Shown: positions 42,605 to 52,265 of the stretch, piece by piece
Layout: every line of letters starts with the position of its first letter
Position numbering within the stretch: the stretch's first letter is position 1
Source of the DNA: Desulfamplus sp964425195
GTDB lineage: Bacteria > Desulfobacterota > Desulfobacteria > Desulfobacterales > Desulfobacteraceae
Reading direction: 5' to 3'
Assembly (NCBI GenBank): GCA_964425195.1
Contig: CAYRLG010000001.1
Span: forward strand, 124,001-188,000
DNA length: 64,000 bases
Program-made: the position numbers and the translations under genes
Notes under the pieces: generated by a model
Seen by the model: the letters and a program-made list of their open reading frames with translations, nothing else
Databases searched by the model: none
Told to the model about the DNA's origin: nothing

Positions 42605-45229
42605 TTATGACGTGACAAGGGTTAGCAACTGCTCAATGATCTCTTTATACTCCTTAATCTTTTCTATATCTTCAGAACCTTCCACTCCATTGCTCATAAA
42701 AAAGTTTGAAGCATTAATATAGTTGATTTTAGATAGAGACTCTTTAAGCATAATCTCTTGTCTCTTATAGCAACTAACACCTCTGCTCTGCATCTTTTTA
42801 ATTCTCTCTTTAGCATCATACTTATCCTTAGGATATTTCTCAAAATACATTAATGCAACTTTGTACGATTCAAGAAAAGGTCTTAAAAATTCAGAAAAGC
42901 CTTTAAGTTTTCTATATCCTTCAGATGTCAAATTGTAGGCATCTTCAAAAGATGGAGTTGGCACAAGTATTCCATCTTGAATAAAGGCTTTGATACAGAT
43001 ATGAATCTCTTCAATACATGTAGTCTCTTCGTCAAAAAAGAACTCATCAATAAAAAACTCTTCAAGAAACCGGTATGTATCTGACAGATCATCTGATGAA
43101 AATTGAAATTTATCTGTTTTAAGTATGGCAATAGCAGTATATGCAGCAGGTATAAAAAAACAGATCGCATTGTTTTTATAGTAATCAAGTATTGGTCTTT
43201 TGTTATCTTTGACAAAAAATCTTGTGTTTTCAGTAATTTCATCTTCAGTTTCGTCAGCAAGCTCAATGAACTTTCTGGATACAAACGTCTTAATAACATG
43301 ATCAAGTGCAAGGTCTGGGTCAATTGTAAGAGTGTCAGCAAGCTCAACATTTGATATAGTAAGCAGGTTCATATATGAGTTTACCCTGAACATAAGCTCT
43401 TTTTTAGAAAAACTGCTAACTGAAGCATTTAATACAGCACTGGCAACTATACCATGAGGCGTAACTATCGAAGCCTTATTGATATTATTTAGAAGTTTAT
43501 ATCCAATACTTCTGCATAACATCATGTGCTCTTCACTATCCATAGAGTTTAGATCAAGGTCTCTGTGATCAAGATAGTCGCTTAAGGAAAAAGGTTCATG
43601 GAATTTTATATAGACTTTTCCATACTTCTTTTTCAGAAATTTTCTTGCCTTTATAAGCTGTGAAATATTCTCAGGGCTTTTTTTGCCCCCCTCAATCTCA
43701 TGCAGATAGGCATCCTCTTCAAGCACTCTATCGTACCCTACATAAGTTGGCATAAATATCAAATCTTCACACGCACCACTTTTATATGCCTTAATAAGCA
43801 TAGAGAGCAGACCTAACTTTGGAGGAAGTAGCTTTCCTGTTCTACTTCTACCCCCTTCAATAAAAAATTCGATGTTAAATCCTTCATCAAGAAGTTTTTC
43901 TATATATGCTGCAAAAATGCGAGAATAGAGCACAGCACCTTTGAATGTACGTCTTAAGAAAAAGGCTCCACCTCCTCTAAAAATAGGACCAAGAGGCCAA
44001 AACGATAGATTTTTACCTGCTGCAATGTGGGGACAGGGCATGTTATTTGTAAACATAAGATACGACAGAAGCAGATAGTCAAGGTGACTTTTATGACATG
44101 GAGCAAGTATTACAGGTGCTTTTTTAGACTCCTCCTTAATTCTATCAAGCCCCTCGTAGTCAACTACTAACCCTTCAAAAATATTGTTAAAAACCCAAGT
44201 TAGCAACTTTTCAAATATCAATATTATATTAAGGTTGTAGTTAGCAGCGATCTCTTCAATATACGAGGCAGCCTTTTTATGGGTCGCCATTAAAGAGTGT
44301 CCCTCTTGCTCTGAATGTTCACGCATAAAAGTTTGTAAAGATTGCTGGGTCAAGATATCTTCGGTAATCTCTTCTCTTGATTTGAGAACAGGTCCTGTAA
44401 TACTCTTTTTTTGACGATTAAGAATATCAATAAGATATGTTCTGAGCGTATATGCCTGAAAATCTTCATCAATATCTTTTATATCTGGTTTATTGAGAAA
44501 CTCTTTAAGATTTACAGGATCTGATATCTCAACGCATATCTTTTCAGGTTTTTGCCATATTGCTAAAAGGCGTTTCAGTTTACCAGGCTTCTCATTACTT
44601 CCAAGAAGTATATCCATTAGAGTCGATGTTGTTCGTACAGGTTTTGCACCAAATACAATAACCTCTGGTATAAGAAATATAGGTCTTGTGCTGTTTTGCT
44701 GCAACTCAATCAGATGACGAAGTGGGTCTGGCTTTGATTCAACAAATCTTCTGTAGAAGTTCTTCCCCTCAACCATATAAAGAAAGCCAGCATGACCTTT
44801 TAAAAATTCACGCTCAAAATATTGGGTAGAATAAGGGTTTTTCAATCTGAAAGTTCTAAGAAAATTGTCAAGTTGAAAGAGAATAATTCTAAATATCTTC
44901 TTTACAGGTAGTAAAAAAAAGAATTTGGTTTCAAATGCAATTTCAGGATATGGAAGTGCTAATTTTTTCAATGATGTATGGCAATATAGAAATTCAAATA
45001 GACTCTTATATTTGCCCACATAAATAACAACACCTTTTTCGTTAAGCCGACTTAACTTTGCAGTTTTTTTTGGATCAAGTTTTATTTTGTCAAAACATCC
45101 ATCAATAATATATGATGGTAAAATACCTGAGTTGCCGGGGTAAAAACAAGCAAAGTGTTCTCCTCGCTCTCCCATAATTGTACTAATATTTTTGTTCCAA
45201 ATATGCTTTATTTTTCTTAAAATATCCAT
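42605..45229 (-). CDS. plsB: Glycerol-3-phosphate 1-O-acyltransferase
   Basis: An 874-residue PlsB-type membrane acyltransferase that starts phospholipid synthesis by acylating G3P at sn-1. The four acyltransferase blocks are present: catalytic HKSHLDYLLL (HX4D), FFLRRTFKG, FFIEGGRSRTGKLLPPK and MPTYVGYDRVLE. Length is near that of E. coli PlsB (about 807), with an extended C-terminal region. AGGGA precedes the ATG at 45229. It is the first gene of a minus-strand run followed by MurU-AmgK, 155 bp away. Confidence 0.93.
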   Translation of the reverse strand: MDILRKIKHIWNKNISTIMGERGEHFACFYPGNSGILPSYIIDGCFDKIKLDPKKTAKLSRLNEKGVVIYVGKYKSLFEFLYCHTSLKKLALPYPEIAFETKFFFLLPVKKIFRIILFQLDNFLRTFRLKNPYSTQYFEREFLKGHAGFLYMVEGKNFYRRFVESKPDPLRHLIELQQNSTRPIFLIPEVIVFGAKPVRTTSTLMDILLGSNEKPGKLKRLLAIWQKPEKICVEISDPVNLKEFLNKPDIKDIDEDFQAYTLRTYLIDILNRQKKSITGPVLKSREEITEDILTQQSLQTFMREHSEQEGHSLMATHKKAASYIEEIAANYNLNIILIFEKLLTWVFNNIFEGLVVDYEGLDRIKEESKKAPVILAPCHKSHLDYLLLSYLMFTNNMPCPHIAAGKNLSFWPLGPIFRGGGAFFLRRTFKGAVLYSRIFAAYIEKLLDEGFNIEFFIEGGRSRTGKLLPPKLGLLSMLIKAYKSGACEDLIFMPTYVGYDRVLEEDAYLHEIEGGKKSPENISQLIKARKFLKKKYGKVYIKFHEPFSLSDYLDHRDLDLNSMDSEEHMMLCRSIGYKLLNNINKASIVTPHGIVASAVLNASVSSFSKKELMFRVNSYMNLLTISNVELADTLTIDPDLALDHVIKTFVSRKFIELADETEDEITENTRFFVKDNKRPILDYYKNNAICFFIPAAYTAIAILKTDKFQFSSDDLSDTYRFLEEFFIDEFFFDEETTCIEEIHICIKAFIQDGILVPTPSFEDAYNLTSEGYRKLKGFSEFLRPFLESYKVALMYFEKYPKDKYDAKERIKKMQSRGVSCYKRQEIMLKESLSKINYINASNFFMSNGVEGSEDIEKIKEYKEIIEQLLTLVTS

Positions 45230-45540
45230 ATTGAAATATCCCTATTGAAATTCTACTTTATTTATTTCTTAAATAAACATTTATATCAAAGACTCTATCT
45301 CTTTTGAAATATATAGTGCACTTATAACGCTATTTTTGGATTGGCTTGAACCTCTATCAAAGGTTTGATTTAATGGCAATAAAATAATTAATGGTTAAAA
45401 ATTGGCTTGATTTACTAAGGTTCGTATGTTAAGTGATACCGATTAATTTTACAGAATAGAACCATGTATTGGGATATATATTGATATTATAATTTATGTG
45501 TAGGTGCAAAATTATTAACGTTGTAAGGAGACTATGAATT
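45230..45540. other. 311-bp intergenic region without a gene
   Basis: The gap separates divergent plsB and the small membrane-protein gene. No open frame or RNA gene is apparent. A TATAAT at 45488-45493, 48 bases ahead of the plus-strand start, could be a -10 element, but no good -35 is seen. A short repeat TTGGCTTGA occurs near 45343 and 45404. Confidence 0.3.
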
Positions 45541-45798
45541 ATGAAAACATTGATTGGCGGAGCTGTTGCAGTTCTTCTCGGTATTATTGGTATTGCTGTC
45601 TGGTTTAACGCATTTTTGCAGATTCTGGCAGGTGCTATTCCACCAGTGCTGCTTCTTGGCGGTGGTCTTGCTCTCTATCTTGGATTTGACGAGCTTAAAG
45701 ATTCATGGAAAAAAGATGAGGGAGTTGATGCCCCTGCAGATACCGATAAAGCCAGAATAGCTGAACTTGAGAAAGAGCTTGAAGGGTTAAAAAAATAG
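45541..45798 (+). CDS. Small membrane protein, function unknown
   Basis: An 85-residue protein with two hydrophobic segments (about 3-20 and 25-47: GGAVAVLLGIIGIAVWF, then LLLGGGLALYLGF) and a charged, coiled-coil-like tail ending KARIAELEKELEGLKK. The tail would face the cytoplasm or oligomerise. AAGGAG lies 10 bases before the ATG at 45541; an ATG at 45534 is out of frame. A strong terminator follows at 45834, so it is a free-standing gene with its own transcript. I do not recognise a named family. Confidence 0.7.
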   Translation: MKTLIGGAVAVLLGIIGIAVWFNAFLQILAGAIPPVLLLGGGLALYLGFDELKDSWKKDEGVDAPADTDKARIAELEKELEGLKK

Positions 45799-45833
45799 TA
45801 TTGCTTATATTGTTTTAGATATTTTTGTTTTAG

Positions 45834-45878
45834 AAGGGTTGGTAACGCTGTTTTTTTAAGTGTTGCTAACCCTTTTTT
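45834..45878 (+). terminator. Intrinsic terminator of the small membrane-protein gene
   Basis: AAGGGTTGGTAACGCT pairs with AGTGTTGCTAACCCTT (16-bp stem allowing G-U pairs), with a 9-base T-rich loop, followed by a T-run at 45873-45878. It ends just before the stop of the convergent mntP gene. Confidence 0.85.
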
Positions 45879-45883
45879 ATCTT

Positions 45884-46456
45884 TTAAATGCTAAACACCT
45901 TGTGTTCATAAAGAATTTTTACTCCAATTCCAATAAGCACAACACCCCCTATAAACTCTGCACTCTCTCCTGTTCTGTTTGAGGAGCTGAATCTATTGCC
46001 AACAAAAAGTCCTATAATGGTAAAGCTTAAGGCAACAACACCAATTATAATAACTGGTAACACAATGGAGACTTTAAGGGCTGCAAGACTAAAACCAACA
46101 GCTAACGCATCAATACTTGTAGCAACAGAGAGTATAACAAGTCGTTTACCTCTGGTTGGGTCTATAAATATTTTATCCTCTTCATCCGTAAAAGCCCCTT
46201 TAATCATTCCTAATCCAACCCACAATAGCAGGATAAAAGCTATCCAGTGATCATATTGTTCTATAAATCTAACCACAGTAACACCTGAATACCAACCGAT
46301 TAGAGGCATTACTCCTTGAAAGAGACCAAAATGCCATGAGAGTCTAAAAAAGTGTCTTATACTCAATTTTTGTATCTGAAATCCTGCTGTTACAGCAACT
46401 GCAAAGGCATCCATTGCAAGGGCTATGGCGATTAAAAAAATTGTTACAAAATCCAT
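45884..46456 (-). CDS. mntP: Manganese efflux pump
   Basis: A 190-residue, six-segment membrane protein of the MntP family, which exports Mn2+. The two-fold repeat with conserved acidic residues is visible: LAMDAFAVAVTAG near residue 16 and ATSIDALAVGFSL near 115. AAGGAA lies a few bases before the ATG at 46456. The upstream gap (46457-46672) does not show a recognisable yybP-ykoY Mn riboswitch. It is a single gene between a convergent terminator and the divergent ispG. Confidence 0.93.
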   Translation of the reverse strand: MDFVTIFLIAIALAMDAFAVAVTAGFQIQKLSIRHFFRLSWHFGLFQGVMPLIGWYSGVTVVRFIEQYDHWIAFILLLWVGLGMIKGAFTDEEDKIFIDPTRGKRLVILSVATSIDALAVGFSLAALKVSIVLPVIIIGVVALSFTIIGLFVGNRFSSSNRTGESAEFIGGVVLIGIGVKILYEHKVFSI

Positions 46457-46502
46457 AATTTCCTTTTAACTTAGTTGTAAGTATCGAGTTTTTTTTGGAC
46501 TT

Positions 46503-46519
46503 ATCCTATAGAGTAGGAT
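46503..46519. promoter_or_regulatory. Short palindrome between mntP and ispG
   Basis: ATCCTA-TAGAG-TAGGAT is a perfect 6-bp inverted repeat located 47 bases upstream of the mntP start. It could be an operator for a metal regulator; this rests on symmetry and position alone. Confidence 0.25.
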
Positions 46520-46672
46520 TAGAGTGTTGTCAAAAACTAATTGACATTAAACTATAGCTTAAATTATCTCTCAAAGCTCTAACAGGACTTTTGCTAAATC
46601 GAATGAGCTGATATACTAAGTTATTTTTATAATCTCTTTTTATATTGAAATAGTTATAGGGGATACTTGATA

Positions 46673-47797
46673 ATGTCTTTAATTAAAGCCAGAAGAGCTA
46701 CTCGGCAAGTTAGTGTAGGAAGCGTTAAAATTGGTGGAGGTGCGCCTGTTTCAGTGCAGTCTATGACAAATACTTACACTCAAGATATTGAGTCAACAGC
46801 TGCTCAAATTAAACGTCTTTATAATGCAGGATGCGAAATTGTAAGAGTTGCTGTGCCAGATATGGAGGCGGCTCATGCTATAAAGAAGATTAAAAAGAGA
46901 GTTCAAGAGCTCATGCAAATAGATAGCCAGTTAAAAAAGCAGCATCCTAAAGATTATAGTGACAAGTTCGATATCCCTATTATCGCAGATATTCACTTTG
47001 ATTACCGTCTTGCACTTGCATCTGCAGATTCTGGTGCTGATGGTTTAAGAATCAACCCTGGTAACATAGGAGAGAAGTGGAAGATCAAAGCTGTGGCAGA
47101 CTGTGCAAAATCACTCAATATTCCAATAAGAGTTGGTGTAAACTCTGGCTCTTTAGAAAAAGATATTGTAGAAAAACTTGGAATCACAGCCAAGGCAATG
47201 GCAGCAAGTGCTATGAAAAATATCCAAATTCTTGAGCAGTTAGGGTTTAATGATATAAAAATATCTTTAAAAGCATCTGACGTAGCAAAAACAGTTGAAG
47301 CCTACAGACTTATCTCAACAATGACAGACGCTCCGCTCCATGTTGGAGTTACAGAAGCAGGGGGACTTTATGCAGGTATCACAAAGTCTTCAATTGGAAT
47401 TGGAATGATTTTAGCTGATGGAATAGGTGACACTATTCGGGTCTCTTTGACCCGTGACCCTGTAGAGGAGGTTAGAGTTGGATGGGAGATTCTACGCTCT
47501 TTAGGATTAAGGCAGCGAGGACCAGAGATAATATCTTGTCCAACCTGCGGAAGGTGTAAAATTAATCTGTTTGATATTGCAGCAAAAGTGGAAGAGGAGC
47601 TATTAAAATGTCCGCTTACAATAAAAGTTGCCATTATGGGGTGTGTGGTAAATGGTCCTGGGGAGGCAAAAGAGGCTGATATTGGCATTGCTGGCGGCGA
47701 TGGAGTTGGAATTTTATTTAAGAAAGGTGAAGTAGTGAAAAAAATTCCGCAGGAGAAACTTGTTGAGACACTGCTTGAAGAGATAACTAAATTATAG
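46673..47797 (+). CDS. ispG: 4-hydroxy-3-methylbut-2-en-1-yl diphosphate synthase
   Basis: IspG (GcpE) carries out the penultimate step of the MEP isoprenoid pathway, reducing MEcPP to HMBPP with a 4Fe-4S cluster. About 374 residues, the compact bacterial form. Family motifs: VSVQSMTNTYTQD near the start, ADIHFDYRLAL, RINPGNIG, GVNSGSLEKD, and the cluster cysteines in SCPTCGRCK plus MGCVVNGPGEAKEADIG. The frame runs to a TTG at 46667, but the ATG at 46673 with AGGGGA 9 bases upstream is the start. A terminator hairpin follows. Confidence 0.96.
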   Translation: MSLIKARRATRQVSVGSVKIGGGAPVSVQSMTNTYTQDIESTAAQIKRLYNAGCEIVRVAVPDMEAAHAIKKIKKRVQELMQIDSQLKKQHPKDYSDKFDIPIIADIHFDYRLALASADSGADGLRINPGNIGEKWKIKAVADCAKSLNIPIRVGVNSGSLEKDIVEKLGITAKAMAASAMKNIQILEQLGFNDIKISLKASDVAKTVEAYRLISTMTDAPLHVGVTEAGGLYAGITKSSIGIGMILADGIGDTIRVSLTRDPVEEVRVGWEILRSLGLRQRGPEIISCPTCGRCKINLFDIAAKVEEELLKCPLTIKVAIMGCVVNGPGEAKEADIGIAGGDGVGILFKKGEVVKKIPQEKLVETLLEEITKL

Positions 47798-47823
47798 TAA
47801 TTACAATAAATTATATAAACCAG

Positions 47824-47865
47824 AACCCTATTTATCCTTTCCTTAGGCAGTTTTAGGGTTTTTTA
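47824..47865 (+). terminator. Intrinsic terminator between ispG and proS
   Basis: AACCCTA (47824-47830) pairs with TAGGGTT (47854-47860), followed by a run of six Ts. The 23-base loop is long, so it could be a modest terminator or attenuator 20 bases ahead of proS. Confidence 0.5.
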
Positions 47866-47884
47866 AAAAATTTGGAGAAGAAAA

Positions 47885-49399
47885 ATGACAAACAAAGTTC
47901 AAACAGCAATAACACCAACCAGAGAAGAAGATTATCCACAGTGGTATCAAGAAGTTGTAAAAGCCTCAGAGATGGCAGAAAAATCCTCTGTAAGAGGCTG
48001 TATGGTAATTAGACCCTGGGGATATACACTCTGGGAAAATATTGTATCTCAACTTGATACAATGTTTAAAGAAACTGGTGTGAAAAATGCCTATTTCCCA
48101 CTATTTATACCTTTAAGTTACCTTGAAAAAGAGGCTGAACATGTTGAGGGTTTTGCAAAAGAGTGTGCAGTTGTAACACATCATAAGTTGGAAAAAGGAG
48201 AGACTGGAAAACTTATACCTGCTGGAGAGCTTGTAGAGCCTCTTGTTGTAAGACCAACGTCTGAGACAATCATTGGTGAGTCTATGTCAAAGTGGGTTTC
48301 AAGTTATAGAGATTTGCCAATTCTTATAAATCAATGGGCAAATGTAGTCAGATGGGAGATGAGAACCCGTATTTTTTTGCGGACAAGCGAATTTTTATGG
48401 CAGGAAGGTCATACAGCACATTCAACAGAAGCCGAAGCAAGAGAGCGTACACTTATGATGCTTGATGTCTATACTAAATTTGTGGAAGAGTCTCTTGCTA
48501 TGCCAGTTATAAGGGGAGCTAAGACAGAGTCAGAACGTTTCCCCGGAGCGGTTGATACGCTATGTATTGAGGCAATGATGCAAGATAAAAAAGCTCTTCA
48601 AGCTGGAACATCACACTTTTTGGGTCAAAATTTTGCAAAAGGATCAGATATAAAATTTCAAGATGCAGATAAAAAAGAGCAGTTTGCATGGACAACATCA
48701 TGGGGAGTATCTACAAGAATGATAGGTGGTATGATCATGACTCATGGTGATGACGATGGTGTTATAATGCCTCCAAGAGTTGCACCAGCTCATATAGTAC
48801 TGCTGCCAATATTTAGAAATGACCAAGAAAAGGCAACTGTTATGGAATATACTAACGCACTTGCAAAGGAGTTAAGGCTTTTATATTACCATGATCGTAA
48901 AATTGTTGTAGAGATTGATGAAAGAGATACTGGTGGAGCAAGAGGCTGGGAGTGGATTAAAAAAGGTATTCCTGTAAGAGCAGAGATCGGACCCAAAGAT
49001 ATAGAAAATGACTCTGTTTTTGCTGGTAGGCGAGACAGATCTCCTAAAGAGAAAAAGGCTATAAATCGTTCAGAGTTTGTAAATGGTATGGTTAATCTGC
49101 TTGATGAAATTCAAAGCAACTTGTTTAACAGAGCATTAGAGTTCAGAAAAGCCAATACAGTTACTATTGATGAAAAAAAACCTTTCTATGATTTTTACAC
49201 ATCTGCAAGTGAAACTCGTATTCATGGTGGATTTTGCATGGCACATTGGTGTGGCTCAAAAGAGTGCGAAGCTAAAATAAAGGAGGAGCTTTCTGTTACT
49301 ATTCGCTGTATTCCATTTGACAGCAAGGAGGAGAGCGGAAAATGTATATATTGCGGCAGCAAAAGTAATAAAAGAGTTCTTTTTGCCAAAGCCTACTAA
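47885..49399 (+). CDS. proS: Prolyl-tRNA synthetase, short (archaeal/eukaryal-like) type
   Basis: A class II synthetase of 504 residues that charges tRNA-Pro. It begins REEDYPQWYQEVVKASEMAE and has RGCMVIRPWGYTLWENI, RPTSETIIGESM (motif 2 region), LWQEGHTAH and the C-terminal zinc-binding-like CIYCG preceded by CMAHWCGSKECE. The editing (INS) domain found in the usual long bacterial ProS is absent. This type occurs in scattered bacteria as well as archaea. GGAG is 7 bases before the ATG. It lies 87 bp after ispG. Confidence 0.95.
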   Translation: MTNKVQTAITPTREEDYPQWYQEVVKASEMAEKSSVRGCMVIRPWGYTLWENIVSQLDTMFKETGVKNAYFPLFIPLSYLEKEAEHVEGFAKECAVVTHHKLEKGETGKLIPAGELVEPLVVRPTSETIIGESMSKWVSSYRDLPILINQWANVVRWEMRTRIFLRTSEFLWQEGHTAHSTEAEARERTLMMLDVYTKFVEESLAMPVIRGAKTESERFPGAVDTLCIEAMMQDKKALQAGTSHFLGQNFAKGSDIKFQDADKKEQFAWTTSWGVSTRMIGGMIMTHGDDDGVIMPPRVAPAHIVLLPIFRNDQEKATVMEYTNALAKELRLLYYHDRKIVVEIDERDTGGARGWEWIKKGIPVRAEIGPKDIENDSVFAGRRDRSPKEKKAINRSEFVNGMVNLLDEIQSNLFNRALEFRKANTVTIDEKKPFYDFYTSASETRIHGGFCMAHWCGSKECEAKIKEELSVTIRCIPFDSKEESGKCIYCGSKSNKRVLFAKAY

Positions 49400-49498
49400 A
49401 TTTTTATACCACCTCTTTTCCTTATTTTAAGGCAGATATTTAAATTTGCTATATTACATTGATAAGTTAAGATAAGGGAAGAGGAAGAACTAATGTTA

Positions 49499-49515
49499 AC
49501 TGTTTGTTTAACAGT
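49499..49515. promoter_or_regulatory. Short inverted repeat upstream of the rubrerythrin-like gene
   Basis: ACTGTT-TGTTT-AACAGT is a perfect 6-bp inverted repeat 50 bases ahead of the start codon at 49566. It may be an operator (redox or iron regulation would fit the gene), but there is no direct evidence. Confidence 0.25.
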
Positions 49516-49565
49516 ATATTAATTGGTACAAACAAATCGCTATAAAAAAATAGGAGAATATTAAC

Positions 49566-50015
49566 ATGAAAGGATATAAAGAGATTATACAGTATGCCAT
49601 AGACCGTGAAATTGAAGCAGAGATGTTTTACAAAGAGATGGAGTCAAAAGTATCAAAACCTATCCTAAAAGAGATGTTTGCAAATTTTGCTAAAGAGGAG
49701 AATAAGCATCAGCAGATATTAAAAGAAGCATTTCACAATAAGGAGGCTGAGTTAAATTTCAAGCCAACTGTTGATTATGGAGTATCTGAAACTGTTGCAA
49801 AACCCACAATATCAGATGAGATGACACTGGCAGATGCTTTTACTATTGCTATGAAAAATGAAGAGAGAGCTATGAAGATGTATAATTATTTAGCTGCAAA
49901 CTCATCATCAGAGAGCATAAAAAAATTATTTCAAGACCTTGCATCTATGGAGCAAGGACATAAACTGAAAATGGAACTTTCTTATACTGACGTAGCCTAT
50001 GCAGAAGTATGGTAA
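49566..50015 (+). CDS. Rubrerythrin-like ferritin-family diiron protein
   Basis: A 149-residue four-helix protein with paired carboxylate/histidine diiron motifs: AIDREIEAEMFYKEM and FAKEENKHQQIL in the first half, AMKNEERAMKMYNYL and ASMEQGHKLKM in the second. It lacks the C-terminal rubredoxin domain of true rubrerythrin. Proteins of this group reduce peroxide or store iron and protect anaerobes from oxygen. AGGAG precedes the ATG. It is followed by the rel/spoT gene 45 bp downstream, possibly on one transcript. Confidence 0.88.
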   Translation: MKGYKEIIQYAIDREIEAEMFYKEMESKVSKPILKEMFANFAKEENKHQQILKEAFHNKEAELNFKPTVDYGVSETVAKPTISDEMTLADAFTIAMKNEERAMKMYNYLAANSSSESIKKLFQDLASMEQGHKLKMELSYTDVAYAEVW

Positions 50016-50060
50016 ATTGAGTAAGAACGGTAGAAAATTTAAAGTAGGGTTTGAGTTTAA

Positions 50061-52235
50061 ATGGTTAGAATCAATGACATCTTAGATACAGTTATTGAAT
50101 ACAATCCTGAAGCGGATCTGCACCTAATTGAGAGAGCATATATCTACTCTGCTCAAGTGCATGAGGGACAGATGCGTCTATCAGGAGAGCCATATCTTTC
50201 TCACCCATTAGCTGTTGCCTTTATACTTTCTAAAATGAAACTTGATGTTGAAAGTATTGCTGCTGGTCTTCTGCATGATGTGGTTGAAGATACACACGCT
50301 ACAAAGGATGATATAGAAAAACTCTTTGGATATAATATTGCACGCATTGTGGAAGGCGTTACAAAGTTATCAAAACTTACCTTTTCTGATAAGATTGCAC
50401 GCCAAGCAGAGAGCTTAAGAAAGATGATCCTTGCAATGGCAGATGATATAAGAGTTGTTCTTATTAAACTTGCAGACAGATTACATAACATGAGGACGCT
50501 TAACTATCAAAAAGTAGAACGTCAAAAGGCAATAGCCCGTGAAACACTTGATATTTACGCCCCGATTGCCGCACGTCTTGGTATCTTTTGGCTAAAACAA
50601 GAGTTAGAAGATGTATCTTTTTTTTACAGTATGCCTGATGAGTACAAAGCCATTGATATACTTGTAAACAAGGCTCGTGATGAAAAAGAGGCTTACGTAA
50701 AAGAGGTTATGGAAAAACTTCAAGAGAAACTCTCTGTCGAAGGTATTGAAGCTGATATAAAAGGGCGTTTTAAGCAACACTACAGCATCTACCATAAAAT
50801 GCTATCACAGAATTTAGAGTTTAATCAGGTTTACGACCTGATTGCATTTAGAATAATTTTAGAAAAAAAAGCCCAATGCTACGAGGTTATGGGCATTATT
50901 CACGATATGTGGAAGCCTATCCACTACAAGTTTAAAGACTATATTGGAGTTCCGAAACCAAACGGATATCAATCTCTTCACACCACAGTGATTGGTCCAC
51001 ATGGTCAGCGAGTAGAAATTCAGCTTAGAACTCGAGATATGGACGAAGTTGCAGAGTCTGGAATAGCTGCCCACTGGAGCTATAAAGAGGGTGCTGCAAT
51101 TGATGAAAAGACAGGCAAGACATTTGCATGGCTCAGAAACCTTGTTGATAATCAAAAAGAGTCAACTGATCCTGACGAGTTTCTTGAGAATGTAAGAATT
51201 GATCTCTATCCTGACGAAATTTATGTATTTACACCTGATGGAGAAATTAAGACCCTCCCAAAAGGTGCAACTCCAGTTGATTTTGCATATATGATCCACA
51301 CAAAAGTGGGGGATCAGTGTGTAGGTGCAAAAGTTAATGGAAAAATGGTCTCTCTTAGTCATAAGTTGGAGACTGGCAATAGCATTACTATTATAACATC
51401 AAAAGATCACCATCCCACGCCTGACTGGCTCAACTTTGTTGTAACAGTAAAGGCAAGAAGCAAAATAAGACACTGGATAAATACTCAAGAAAAGGAGAGA
51501 AGTCTCTCACTTGGTAGAGAGATGTGCGAAAAGCTCTTTAAGAAAAAGGGTTATAACTTTAATGCAATGGTTAAAGCAGGAGAGCTTGATGCAATTTCAG
51601 AGTCATTTAGCTTTAAGGTAGTTGATGATCTTATTGCTCATGTTGGATTTGGAAAGATTACTCCGCTTCAGTTATTTCATAGAGTTGTTCCAGAGTCTGA
51701 AAAGGAGAATGAACAGGAGAATAGATCAGATAAGTTCTCTTCTATTCTTGATAAACTTATTGGTAAAAACCGAAAACGTAAAAAGAGCAGCGGTGGTATT
51801 GTAGTTAAGGGGATTGATGATATCTTAGTTAAATTCTCTAAATGTTGTAACCCTCTTCCCGGAGACGATGTTATAGGGTTTATAACTCAGGGGCAAGGCG
51901 TAACAGTGCATCGAAAAGGGTGTCTAAACACTTTGAGAATGAACCCTGAACGTAAAATTGATGTAGAGTGGAGTGATGATTATAAAGACTCCTATCCTGC
52001 AAGAATCAGAATTCGTGCTACTGATAGAGCAGGATTTTTAGCCGATGTTGCAAGCACAATCAATAAAAACGGAGCAAATATTATAAATGCACAGACAGAA
52101 ACTTCAGAGTTTGGTGCTGTTAGCAGTTATTTTACAGTCTCTGTAAGCAGTATTGAGCAGCTTGATAAAGTTATGAGCGAATTAAGAAAAGTGAAAAACG
52201 TGATTAACGTTAAACGAGTTGAGACAGATGAGTGA
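50061..52235 (+). CDS. Bifunctional (p)ppGpp synthetase/hydrolase
   Basis: A 724-residue Rel/SpoT-type stringent-response enzyme. The hydrolase HD domain is intact (SHPLAVAFIL; LLHDVVEDT), followed by the synthetase (GRFKQHYSIYHKM; YDLIAFRII; KDYIGVPKPNGYQSLHT; VEIQLRT), a TGS domain (EIYVFTPDGEIKTLPKGATP) and a C-terminal ACT domain after a zinc-finger-like patch (KCCNPLPGDDVIGF). A Lys/Ser-rich stretch (about residues 555-580) lies before it. With both sites intact it should make and degrade (p)ppGpp. It is probably the sole long RSH of this genome, though this cannot be checked here. Confidence 0.95.
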   Translation: MVRINDILDTVIEYNPEADLHLIERAYIYSAQVHEGQMRLSGEPYLSHPLAVAFILSKMKLDVESIAAGLLHDVVEDTHATKDDIEKLFGYNIARIVEGVTKLSKLTFSDKIARQAESLRKMILAMADDIRVVLIKLADRLHNMRTLNYQKVERQKAIARETLDIYAPIAARLGIFWLKQELEDVSFFYSMPDEYKAIDILVNKARDEKEAYVKEVMEKLQEKLSVEGIEADIKGRFKQHYSIYHKMLSQNLEFNQVYDLIAFRIILEKKAQCYEVMGIIHDMWKPIHYKFKDYIGVPKPNGYQSLHTTVIGPHGQRVEIQLRTRDMDEVAESGIAAHWSYKEGAAIDEKTGKTFAWLRNLVDNQKESTDPDEFLENVRIDLYPDEIYVFTPDGEIKTLPKGATPVDFAYMIHTKVGDQCVGAKVNGKMVSLSHKLETGNSITIITSKDHHPTPDWLNFVVTVKARSKIRHWINTQEKERSLSLGREMCEKLFKKKGYNFNAMVKAGELDAISESFSFKVVDDLIAHVGFGKITPLQLFHRVVPESEKENEQENRSDKFSSILDKLIGKNRKRKKSSGGIVVKGIDDILVKFSKCCNPLPGDDVIGFITQGQGVTVHRKGCLNTLRMNPERKIDVEWSDDYKDSYPARIRIRATDRAGFLADVASTINKNGANIINAQTETSEFGAVSSYFTVSVSSIEQLDKVMSELRKVKNVINVKRVETDE

Positions 52236-52265
52236 GAAGGCAAAGATTTACAATCTATATATATT

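Noticed and set aside
46457..46672. yybP-ykoY manganese riboswitch upstream of mntP
   Set aside because: No conserved loop motifs or extended G+C-rich helices were found; only a 6-bp palindrome is seen.
47798..47884. T-box or other tRNA-responsive leader before proS
   Set aside because: The gap is only 87 bp and shows a simple hairpin with T-run; no T-box sequence or specifier structure is visible.
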